Part shown: positions 16,556 to 27,283 of the stretch, piece by piece
Position numbering within the stretch: position 1 is the first letter of the stretch
Layout: each line of letters starts with the position of its first letter
Assembly (NCBI GenBank): GCA_030141605.1
Contig: JAQGDQ010001324.1
Span: forward strand, 2,501-47,267
Length of the DNA: 44,767 bases
Direction of reading: 5' to 3'
Source of the DNA: Tubiluchus corallicola
Lineage: Eukaryota; Priapulida; Priapulimorpha; Priapulimorphida; Tubiluchidae
Notes under the pieces: model-generated
Told to the model about the DNA's origin: nothing
The model's input: the letters and a program-made list of their open reading frames with translations, nothing else
The model's database searches: none
Translations under genes and position numbers: made by a program

Positions 16556-17238
16556 GACAAAGATTATCTTGTTACAGGGAGTGAGACACATTGCTAGTAA
16601 AATAACAACATCCATCTTAGGTCCAGAAAAAAACAAAACGGTGCTTAACCGGCCTGCAAAAACACATTTTGCTTTTTTACTTTGAATGGACCCAACCTGT
16701 ACTTTAGCAGTTGTAGCAGACTAGCCTAGCGGTACACGACCCTGATGCCATCACACCTTTGCGCCACGCCTCGCTCGCCCGTCCCCCGCCAGGTGCCCAC
16801 GCGTCATTAACAAAGCTCTAGCGTTGATTCGCAATCACGTTATTTTATATTCAATTACGCATTAATAGGCTGCGCGCTTTCAATGCAAAATGAGCGCATT
16901 TATTACAGAATGGTGAAAGTGGATTGCAAGTAAGAGTGAACGCTTATGGCAACCTACTCCTTCTGTATAGAAAAAACAATTTCTGTTCTCAACTGCATTG
17001 CAATCTACGCTTAGTTTAAACTTAGTTTATTTGGTTTAGATTAGACAGTTTTTAAACTGATAGATGAATGCTCACCTTGCAAGTGTATGTACAAACAATA
17101 GTGCCGATAAAATAAAGTAATGTAAATATGAACAAACTCACATAGATATACGTACATACAAACACATATAAACAAAGACATATTATACATAGAGAGAGTT
17201 AGCACATGTGACATAATGAATAATATAATAATTGAACA
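16556..17238. other. Intergenic; one A-box-like site
   Basis: TAGCCTAGCGGT at 16722-16733 resembles a tRNA A box but no B box follows. The CpG-richer segment 16740-16810 is unassigned. No gene is supported. Confidence 0.3.
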
Positions 17239-17455
<217 letters not shown>

Positions 17456-18398
17456 CAAAATTTACCATAAAATACATAATAGGATCCTAAAGTCTGATCA
17501 CATTATAAGGTTTAATCCTCTTAATGAAATTTTGAATACTAAAATACTAGCACGTTTGTGCTAAATATATACGAAAAAAGCGGCAAATAAATTACCGAAA
17601 AAGAAATCAGTTTTTTTGGCATTTTGCTAGCTAACTTTGTATCAATCCGTTTTATTCTCTCCAATGCAAATATTTTATACTGCATCACTTTAACATGATT
17701 ATGCCTTGATAATTATTTTAATTACCTCAATACATCATGGTCTCCGCATAATAGCTTGTAAATGTCTAAGATCTCAGTTAAAAGATTGAAAATGCTAATT
17801 TTACCCAATTTTCTCGCTCAGACGTACCAAAAATAGTTTGTATTCGTTCGCCCATTTTAAAATGGTTTAATTAAACGAGCATCTATCGAATGAGACGTCG
17901 ACCTTACCTCTAACTGTGCAAACCAGTAAATGCAGACGTTGTCAGATCTCATTGCACAATTTAGACAATGATCTTGAATCATTGTGTGTAACTTTAGACA
18001 AACATCTGACGTCAAACTGCGCAATTAAGACAATGATCTTACATCACATTGTGTTCTTGGGAAAACCACCCAGGTACCCAGGTCACTTTTATGAACTAGC
18101 AAAAGGGAATACTCCTCCAGGTCTTCCCTTGTGTGACGTCAACAGAAAGAACCACGTGCCCAATTCAATTTTACATCACAGTGGGTTTATTAGGCTAGTT
18201 AGTGTGAAATTCAAGTAGGAAATTGAATACCCTTTCGTTGTCTTAAAACAGATTCATTGGACGAATTGACTAAATAAAGACTTGTGCTGCTTAAGACTAG
18301 TCAATCAGTTGAGGAAGCTTGTTAGGATGGAAACTCCTGATAATTAAAAAAAATCTGTTTTGAAACCAAGAAAGGCCATTCAACTTGTTAATCATGAA
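17456..18398. other. Intergenic, no gene supported
   Basis: A 100-codon plus-strand open frame (17916-18218) spans an internal imperfect duplication (GACAATGATCTT recurs) and matches no family. Three ACGTC-containing sites occur at 17890-18140. An octamer ATGCAAAT lies near 17662. Confidence 0.35.
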
Positions 18399-18461
18399 TT
18401 ATTATTATTATTGTTGTTGTTGTTGTTATTATTATTGTTGTTGTTATTATTATTATTATTA

Positions 18462-18492
<31 letters not shown>
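18399..18492. repeat. (TTA)n/(TTG)n mixed microsatellite
   Basis: Alternating blocks of TTA and TTG. On minus it follows TGAAATAAAATAAAC. Confidence 0.95.
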
Positions 18493-18493
<1 letters not shown>

Positions 18494-18668
18494 TTTATTT
18501 CAGACATTCAAAGTCGATAAGAGAAAAAATAAGGTACACAAGTAATAAAACACAGAGTTAGTCTACAGAAAACATAGTGACTTTATTTACAGGAAAATGT
18601 TACATACAAGAATGTGTATATAATTTTCTTTGCCACGACTTAAAAATGCTCGACCTAAAAATTTGATC
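18493..18668 (-). mobile_element. Probable retroposon 3' tail
   Basis: On minus, AT-rich sequence with AATAAA motifs runs into the CAA/TAA array. No coding part is visible, so this is assigned by layout. Confidence 0.35.
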
Positions 18669-19946
18669 AGTATTGTGCCACGAGTTATTAACAACAGTAT
18701 TCTGACTCCAGCCTACTTCTGAGACAAACTACAGTATTGTGCCACGAGTTATTAACAACAGTATTCTGACTCCAGCCTACTTCTGAGACAAACTACAGTA
18801 TTGTACCACGACTTATTAACAACAGTATTCTGACTCCAGCCTACTTGTGAGACGAACTACAGTATTGTACCACGAGTTATTAACAACAGTATTCTGACTC
18901 CAGCCTACTTGTGAGACAAACTACAGTATTGTACCACGAGTTATTAACAACAGTATTCTGACTCCAGCCTACTTCTGAGACAAACTACAGTATTGTACCA
19001 CGACTTATTAACAACAGTGTTCTGACTCCAGCCTACTTCTGAGACAAACTACAGTATTGTACCACGAGTTATTAACAACAGTATTCTGACTCCAGCCTAC
19101 TTCTGAGACGAACTTCAGTATTGTACCACGAGTTATTAACAACAGTATTCTGACTCCAGCCTACTTCTGAGACAAACTACAGTATTGTATCACGAGTTAT
19201 TAACAACAGTATTCTGACTCCAGCCTACTTCAGAGACAAACTACAGTATTGTACCACGAGTTATTAACAACAGTATTCTGACTCCAGCCTACTTGTGAGA
19301 CGAACTACAGTATTGTACCACGAGTTATTAACAACAATATTCTGACTCCAGCCTACTTCTGAGACAAACTACAGTATTGTACCACGACTTATTAACAACA
19401 GTGTTCTGACTCCAGCCTACTTCTGAGACAAACTACAGTATTGAACCACGAGTCATTAACAACAGTATTCTGACTCCAGCCTACTTCTGAGACAAACTAC
19501 AGTATTGTACCACGAGTTATTAACAACAGTATTCTGACTCCAGCCTACTTCTGAGACAAACTACAGTATTGAACCACGAGTCATTAACAACAGTATTCTG
19601 ACTCCAGCCTACTTCTGAGACAAACTACAGTATTGTACCACGAGTTATTAACAACAGTATTCTGACTCCAGCCTACTTCTGAGACAAACTACAGTATTGC
19701 ATCACGAGTTATTAACAACAGTATTCTGACTCCAGCCTACTTCTGAGACAAACTACAGTATTGTATCACGAGTTATTAACAACAGTATTCTGACTCCAGC
19801 CTACTTCTGAGACAAACTACAGTATTGTATCACGAGTTATTAACAACAGTATTCTGACTCCAGCCTACTTCTGAGACAAACTACAGTATTGTATCACGAG
19901 TTATTAACAACAGTATTCTGACACCAGCCTACTTCTGAGACGAACT
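18669..19946. repeat. 64-bp minisatellite, 20 units
   Basis: The unit begins AGTATTGTACCACGAGTTAT and contains ACTCCAGCCTACTTCTGAG. The array length equals 20 units almost exactly. Variants recur in a patterned way (ACTTAT with GTGTTC; GAACCACGAGTCAT; CTTGTGAGACG), suggesting multi-unit duplications. Confidence 0.97.
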
Positions 19947-20635
19947 ATAACTTCGGAGATCTACAGCTGAAAAATACCTCGATAAATGATGTGTTTTCTT
20001 GAAGTGTGGTTCCAAAATTTAGAATTAAACCAGTAAAAACACACATTAAAATTATTCGTAAAATAGTCTAGAAGAAGCCACAGTAATTGAAACTAAAAAC
20101 CTAATTAACTTCTTATAACTAATTAATGACGAAACAATTTCAAAGGATAGTCTCTATATTTTAGGGACAGCTGTTTTTTTTCTTACTGCTTACGAGGGTA
20201 TGCAAAAGTTTTCAGCTGTTTTACTGAAATTAGATAAGAGTTTGAAGTGGGCTAAAATTCCAAATTACTTGTCTTAATCTTCACAGAGGATTCATCCTGT
20301 GTTAATGGGTTTATCAGTCGGGTAGAGTATTTAAAACTTTAATCTACATTTATTCATTATTTGTGCCGCAGATTACGGTCCACTGTGTTTGGGGACATCA
20401 TTGTCCTTTATTAACAAGCTGTGACCGCTTGTCCGTTGGTCCACCGTTTACAAGTGTTTACTGACCAGTGGTGGACAAATACTGGACAACTGGCATGTTT
20501 GTATGACCAGACAAATAGTGAGCTGCATGGTCTATAGGCCTTGGCGACATGCAGTGATTTTAATAATCACGACTTTTGCTTAAAGTAGATATTGATGTAA
20601 TGACAGCAGCCTAACTGTTGACGAAGGGAAAGTGT
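19947..20635. other. Intergenic, nothing coding
   Basis: AT-rich. A short cluster of GGACA/TGTCC half-sites lies at 20393-20490, including the palindrome GGACATCATTGTCC. Confidence 0.35.
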
Positions 20636-21161
20636 TTAAAGCAAAACCGGAACCAGTCTTAAACTATAGGTCAAAACAATCTACTCTTTAAAATATTGAA
20701 AGGAAACACACTGTTCTTTCAAGAATGACTTACGTAAAAGAATTATCACCACACAAACACAATTTCACGTTCGCACTACTAGTTCTTGGCTGTGAGATTA
20801 GTTTGTGACGAACTACGCACGTTCGTCAGCTTATGCTTGAACATGGCTGTAAACTTGAAATTTTTATATTTTTTTAAAACTTGCCTAGTTTTAGTACAAC
20901 ACACTGAATATCTTACAGTAGCACTGTGCTTCAATTTTCGCTTTCGCAAACACGTGTAAAACGCTCGTGGAATATTTCGCTGTTGAAAATCATGTTAGTT
21001 TGTGATGTCATCAATACCTGCGCCCGCACTCCGTTAATTAACATTTTAATCTATTATTTAATTATCAGAAAAGCTTTTGCAGTACTAATTGTATTAAAAT
21101 GTACACTTTTTATCGGACAAAAATAGGGTAGTATATGAAAAATCATCTTGTCTTTCTTTAA
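20636..21161 (+). mobile_element. MITE family A, copy 3
   Basis: A 526-bp copy with ends TTAAAGCAAAACCGG and GTCTTTCTTTAA, each with point changes. It has a deletion in the left half relative to copies 1 and 4. Confidence 0.8.
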
Positions 21162-21339
21162 CCATTCAACTCGTACTACAATTCCAACTTCTGGGTCTGC
21201 ATTGTAGAATGTTATCTATGGTCAGGCTCTTAAGTTTTACTTGATACTCAAAGACAAATCTCTCTGCCTGGAGAGCACCAAAGGAGATTGTCAAGCAGCT
21301 CTATTTTGTCCTTCATTAACCATTTCCTTAGACTGATTA

Positions 21340-21570
21340 ACCCTTTCCTCCCACCCACGTTAATTAACTCAAACGAATGAGCCGACATTAATGAACTCTC
21401 GGCTCGTGCCATTCTTAAAGTTTATCACATAATCTGTGACCTCTCACCATTGTCCATCGCGTAAGCGTTGACCTTATCTTATTGTCCGGAGACTATCCAT
21501 CACGTAATCATTGACCTTATCTGGTAATCTTCTATTGTTTCAGTGACGTCAGTTTATTGTTTACTACGCA
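21340..21570. promoter_or_regulatory. Putative regulatory patch with duplicated composite site
   Basis: TTGACCTTATCT occurs at 21468-21479 and 21511-21522, each preceded by TCCATC.CGTAA. Sox-like ATTGTCC, CTATTGTTTC and TTATTGTTTAC sites are interspersed, and TGACGTCA lies at about 21543. Motif evidence only. Confidence 0.3.
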
Positions 21571-23311
21571 AGGTGGCGTAAATAGAATCTTGCACACAAC
21601 AGCAGTTTGCCCGTGCAGGGTGTATAATTGTGGTGGACGGGGCGGGGAAAAAGAGACGCCCATGGGAGCATAGCATAGCGTCCCACCTGCCTGTGGATAA
21701 TAAGTTCCCTTCACATAAGTAGTTTGAGAAAAATAGAATCGGGCAGCTCAAAATTCAATATCTTGACTGCAACAAAAACGAACTAGAATTTCTTTGAAAG
21801 GTTTCACATTCAATTTACTCTGTTAGCTAGTCAAGAATTAGGCGTTAAAATTAATATCAAACATTGTGAAGCAATCAAAACTTAAATCAGTTTCGAACTC
21901 ACGCACAAGTTCAACATCTTAATAAGACCGGGTAGTTTTGCTGGCGCTTTCCATGTTTGCTAAAGTACAGCGTTGCTTTGCATTACTTACCATAAAAACT
22001 TATTTACACTCACCTAATCAGCCACCTCTGAGATTTCGTTGAAAAGAAAGTGATAGTACCGTTTACAGTTTATTAATACATTTCACAAACACGTGGCATA
22101 ATTGCAAACAATGAAACAAAACTTATAGTATTACAACAAACAAAATAGTTTTACAATATCCTCAATAGTTATACAAACAGCAATATATATTCGATGGAAA
22201 AAAAAGCATTTTATTGCAGTTTTGTTTCATCATTCGTCGTAATAACAACAATAATGTAACGTGCTACCAAACCCTTGAAAGTCAAAACTTGTAAGAGAGA
22301 CAATGAAATAGTAAGTAGGTCAGATCTGTCTAAAAATTCCAAAATAAGATGTTTAAATCGAATGCGTATTATTGAAAAGATTTATTAATTGCAGGGTTGC
22401 CTTCTGACATTTGCAGCTTCTGTCCTTTCTCTTTCTTTTGTTTTTACTAATTTTCCTAGTATTTTCCGTATAAGTGTTAATAAGTGTTAATAAGTGTGTA
22501 TAGTGTGTTAATAACATTTTGTACGCCATCCTACTACGTTAACGGTACTCGTTACAAGGACTCTTAACTTGTAATTAGTAGCAAAACCAATAAGACATGT
22601 TTCATTATACGTTTTGTCTATTCTAGATGTAGTGAGACAATAAAAATTATTTATTTTCTTGTTATTCTAAAGGTATATTATTGTCACGATAAAACTATTA
22701 TAATTTATTTCGAAATAACACACAGTTGTATGCAATGCGTACGGAAAGTTTAGGAAGTTTAAGATAAGTTGACCTGCAATCTTACAGGTACGAATGATAA
22801 AGCAGTCTCCACCCTCACTAGCACCTAAATAAGGCAATAACCATCTTTGCGGCACAGGTGTGTCTACAAAGTACCGACCAGGTAACGTATATTCTATGCG
22901 GCACAATTCGTAACTTCATTTACTAGTGCAGCTTAAACGTAAACTCGACCGTTGTAAACAATAACAAATGAGCGAAACAAATGGATACAGTAGTGTCAAC
23001 AATAACAATAGCTTACATGTCAACAGTCGTAATGTTGACTGACAAATGTTAGTTTAATTGTCTTAACGTGTAAATTCAGTCGTAATGCAGAGTGGACATC
23101 GGTACATTACAGGGATTCCATAGTCAACAATGTAATTAATGAAAAGATGTTTGCCACAGCAAAGTCATCACATTTCAAGGTGATATAAATAATGCTTACC
23201 ACCTGTGATAAATTCACGGCTGTGCCATCTTGTCTAATGTTTATCACGAATTCGCTTTTAGTATTTGCACTGGAGCCCCTTAGGTGTCTTGCATCATTTT
23301 AAGTACATTAT
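21571..23311. other. Intergenic, no gene supported
   Basis: 21590-21720 is a G+C-richer patch with GGGGCGGGG on plus. A minus-strand open frame at about 22667-22906 has ordinary amino-acid composition but no recognisable domain. AT-rich elsewhere. Confidence 0.35.
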
Positions 23312-23412
23312 TTACATAGACATAGACATAGACATAGACATAGACATAGACATAGACATAGACATAGACATAGACATAGACATAGACATAGACATTTACA
23401 CCAGACATAGAC
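23312..23412. repeat. (ACATAG)n hexanucleotide microsatellite
   Basis: About 13 clean units, then a short broken copy at 23403-23412. On minus it follows AATAAAAATG, the end of the retroposon tail. Confidence 0.95.
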
Positions 23413-23640
23413 ATTTTTATTTATCTCCTCATTTACACCAGAATACAAGTTGACTATTATTGTTATAGTTATTAATTAAAAAGGATAAATTATGCATAAA
23501 GGAAAGAGTTAGGGGGGGGTGCAGGAGAAAGGGTAGCGAAAGACCAACTGGTCGTCAAGTCAGCTACCCTTCTCAGGTTAGTGTAACTTGTAAAAAATTT
23601 GTAGTGCTGCTAATTAAAAGGTGTAATATAATTATGAAGT
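23413..23640 (-). mobile_element. Non-LTR retroposon 3' tail with stem-loop
   Basis: On minus, a nested stem-loop (23531-23569: outer GGGTAGC/GCTACCC, inner GACC-N4-GGTC) is followed by a C-rich stretch, about 100 bp of AT-rich sequence, AATAAA, and the TCTATG repeat. The tail at 26396-26545 has the same plan. Confidence 0.6.
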
Positions 23641-24440
23641 AGGTTAACAAAATCAACTGTTAACATAAATTTATAGGGTTTAAACTTGAAAGCGAAATAA
23701 CTAAATAGGCTATGCAACAAAGAAGCATTAAAATAAAATGAAAAATATGAAATGATGATTAACAAAATATGTAAAGTATTTAACTAAGCCGATTAAAACA
23801 AAAAGAAACTAGAAAAAAGTCAGACCAAAAGAAAAAATAAAACATAAATAATAAATCAGTGAAGGAAACAAAATATGCATGATAAAATCAAACAAAATAT
23901 AATGAAACAAAAATATGCAATAGTGGAAAATTACACTTAACTCTGTACTACAAAAAAGGTAATTAATACGTTTTTACACTGGGAAAGTTTTCCCACAGTG
24001 CAACAAGAAATGCTGTTGTTTAAAATCATGTTAAAACCTAATTAGGCTGGGATTAAGTTTCGACATTGTGCCTCAAATTTGCAATTTTTGACGAATTTCT
24101 TGAAACTGATTTGCTAAGGCAAAATGTCGAGTTTACTATCTGCGGAAAACAGTTAATGCGATCGCAAAAAACGTTTCTTAGTGTTGCGATTATGAAATGT
24201 TTGTGAAATTCGATATGTCCACAGAATTTTTCTTCAATAGTTTTATTGGTAAATCAGTTTTCAAAAAAAAACGATTCATTCGAGGCAACATTGTCACACC
24301 TGATTCTAGTTCGTTTCATTAATTTTAATAATAATGATTTAATAAACACAGCAACTTGTAAAAAAATTAATTAAAGCAACCGGTTTTCATATTAATCACA
24401 ATATTAGCCAATCATATGTGATGGGGAAAACAAATTTTTA
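23641..24440. other. A-rich intergenic
   Basis: Long A-rich plus strand without genes. It could be further retroposon 3' UTR. Confidence 0.3.
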
Positions 24441-24714
24441 AAATAAAAATAACAGCCAGCACCCACTTAAGCAAAGACCTGGTTTTTATTCAGACACAAA
24501 CATCTGTAACGTATCGCCCCGGTTAGCGTCATGTTCATACAAGAATCCACCTAAATAAAAATACAGTAAAAATTACAAATTAGACATTGTGACAAGCATT
24601 TTACATTTTTACACAATTTTTATTTAGGTGGATTGTTGCATGAACACGACATTAACTGGGTCGAAACATTGTGTCTGCCGTGTCTTTGCTTAACTAGGTG
24701 CTGACTGTTATTTT
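24441..24714. mobile_element. Foldback (long inverted repeat) element
   Basis: Two arms of about 105-120 bp face each other around a 45-bp centre. The strongest pairing is AATCCACCTAAATAAAAAT against ATTTTTATTTAGGTGGATT. The outer arms share AACAGYCAGCACC and TTAAGCAAAGAC. There is no ORF. This is a MITE or foldback transposon; transcripts would form a long hairpin. Confidence 0.75.
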
Positions 24715-26395
24715 CATTAGCCAGTGATGTAGAAAAATAAAAGCAGTTACCGAAATGTAAAAATTGATCATTAAAAGCAATTTTGGTTAGTATTCAATCC
24801 AGATGCAATATTATTAAAGGCAATTAAATTCTGTGTGCAAAGTCAGTTTTGTTTGGTTCATACACCAGCAACCCTGATTAGTGATCACCAAATAAATCTA
24901 AAAATACAAACCAAAATATCTTTTGAGAACTGTTGCCGATATGTTTACAGAGATATAGTTTGTTTATGCTTATAATATGTAAATGTTTTAACTAGAAAAT
25001 TCGATTAAATTAATCTTTTGTTTGCTTTATGCCAGTCAGCTAGACTAAAGGTTGACAGGCGAACAATGGCCACTGTGTTTACTTGTAAAATATCGTACAT
25101 AATAAAACCTTTCCTGCTGACAAAACGCAGTATATGAACAAGCTGAGCAGTTTAAATACAATCTGTAATCGCATTAAGAGATTTTGTTAAATTCTTTTGA
25201 TCAATCAGTTTGTTAAATTGTCACTGGTATTATGGTATATCAAATAGTAGACTGGATGCAGAGTTAACCGAAATATCATAAAGGTAGTTACAGTTTTAGT
25301 TACAAATAGTAAAAAGAGCTTATAGTTTTTCTAAAATTTTGCTTAAACAGCAATTGTTGCTGCTGTTATTGTTGCTATTGTTGCCACGTTGATGCTGAGT
25401 TATATCGTTTTTGCAATACGTACAAAAAACCGACTGTTTTGAAAACTCATAGGCGGATGCCCAAGTTAGACGAAGAATCTTATTCGGAAATGGAAAAACC
25501 TAGACATTTCTCGGTTAATATAAATGCTGAGTGGAAAAACTGCTTAATATAAGAGTTGTACGTCGATTAAATAGAGTCCAAATTCTAATTTCTGCCATGA
25601 GATATCACAGAATTCCTTTCACGTTTTTACTTCAAAGCTAGTGATATTAATTTCTCTTGTCAAACACTGAAGTTAAAAGTGCCAAAACCGTTACTCATAT
25701 AAGCCACATTATTGCTTAATTATCAATGATGTATGTAATATAGAGTTGTTTCTCAGTAAGCCCCTGGGCATAACGCTAGTTGGACCAGGCTCCTAATCAA
25801 CCCAGACAATACCTCACCTATATAACACAAGCACACGCTACAAGGAATGCACCTGGTATATGATTTTATATACTGTGTGCTCACGCGCAGACGTGATCAG
25901 TTTTTCAGCCGATGGCTCGAAGCTAGCGTCTAATGTGTATATATCAGCTGATTTACAACTAAAGAACGGTTCACATCTTCATTATTCATCACCGTGGCTT
26001 TGTACTTAGTATTTTGTCTCCCTATGCTTGCAACGAGTTGAGGGCCTGGCCTTTGCTGTGTCATTCAAATATTTTGGCAAAAACGCTAAATTATAGTTAA
26101 GATATACTTCTACTACTCATTGTAAACTGTTGTTCAACAACTTAAGGTTGTGAGTTGGAACACCTAGCATGGAAAAAAGTCGTAATAAGTCAGAAAAAGG
26201 AAATGTCATTACAAACGTTTCAAACGTTTGCTTTTAATTAGTTAGTTTTGCCCATAGAACTCTGCTTTACTAATTTTTTTATAATGCATAATTTTATTTA
26301 CCATAATTGTCTGCTATTAATTTAATTTTGATCTGTTTTCCTATTCAAATCTTTATTTTGTTCTAACAATATTTCCTCGCCGTGCTGAAATTACT
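24715..26395. other. Intergenic, no gene supported
   Basis: A plus-strand open stretch of about 80 codons (25307-25550) has coding-like composition at its end (MPKLDEESYSEMEKP) but no start in good context, splice partner or family match. Confidence 0.35.
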
Positions 26396-26545
26396 AGACT
26401 CACTATTTAGGGATGGCAGACTAGATGACCTTTTGGTCATTCGCCATCCCGCCCTTCTTTAATCTTTAGAAATCAATGTTATATACTATCTATGATTGTT
26501 ATTTTGAAGGCAAAAAATAAATTATAATTAAAAAAAATTATAAAC
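26396..26545 (+). mobile_element. Non-LTR retroposon 3' tail with stem-loop
   Basis: Stem-loop 26410-26450: outer GGGATGGC/GCCATCCC, inner GATGACC-TTTT-GGTCATT. AT-rich sequence and AAAAAATAAATTATAATTAAAA follow. Same architecture as the minus-strand tail at 23413-23640, with compensating changes in the outer stem. Confidence 0.6.
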
Positions 26546-26772
26546 GTTGATTGAGTTATTCAGTTACATTACTTGTATGCAGAAACGTTCTGTTTGGAAG
26601 CCTGGTGTTAAGTGTAATGTTTCGATTAAGATTTAATTTGTAAATATCATAAGATCACAAAGCTTAAATACATAACACTTTAAAAATTAAAAAAACGAAA
26701 ATTACGCAGTGATTTTCCAACGACTGGAGGACATTTTAGTATTTCTCTAATCACCAAGTTAAAGAAAGGCCC

Positions 26773-27283
26773 GACGATTGTTTAGACTCAATCTCATTTT
26801 ATTTTACTGTCCAAAATATACATTTTCTTGCCTATAAAAGTTAGCAATTGTTTCTTATATTTGAATAATTAGCTTAGAAAGTTAATTAACGGCAAACGAA
26901 CACAGCTATTGCTTACGTCAGGAACTAACCGCATTTTGTGCAATGGCAGGCGTCTCCCTTGCACATCAAACACATTTGCACAAGTGTTACTGCTTTAACG
27001 CATGATGTCACGAAAATGGGCTTTACGTCATATGACGTCAGAAACTAACACTGCAATTCATGATCATTTTTATCGTGGTGCCGCCTTCTATTTATCGGCC
27101 ACGCGAATATGACAAAAAGGCGCCGTTGCAAATCTTAGTAGATTCACTGAGCCGCGCGTAGCTTTGAAATTTGAGTATCCGAGGTAATTATTATTTAACC
27201 CAAACTTTGATTCAAGAAAAGCTATTGTAGTTTTCAATATTTTAGAGCATTCTTTATTCTGAACTAATGTTTACACAATCGTC
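26773..27283. mobile_element. Inverted-repeat element family B, copy 2
   Basis: A 511-bp copy collinear with 4250-4755. Both termini are preserved here: GACGATTGTTTAGAC at the left and, reverse-complemented, GACGATTGTGTAAAC at the right. The centre holds ACGTCATATGACGTCA, a near-perfect palindrome. No coding capacity. Confidence 0.75.

Noticed and set aside
16722-16733. tRNA A-box-like site as a SINE or tRNA gene
   Set aside because: No B box or cloverleaf follows, so a tRNA or intact SINE cannot be supported.
17916-18218. 100-codon plus-strand frame
   Set aside because: Overlaps an internal imperfect duplication and lacks any motif.
18669-19946. CRISPR-like regular repeat
   Set aside because: Contiguous 64-bp units without spacers in a metazoan genome; it is a minisatellite.
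22667-22906. 79-codon minus-strand frame with a possible internal donor (GTAAGATT)
   Set aside because: Composition is ordinary but no family or partner exon is recognised.
25307-25550. About 80 codons open on plus with coding-like end
   Set aside because: No start in good context, no splice sites that join anything, no recognisable domain.
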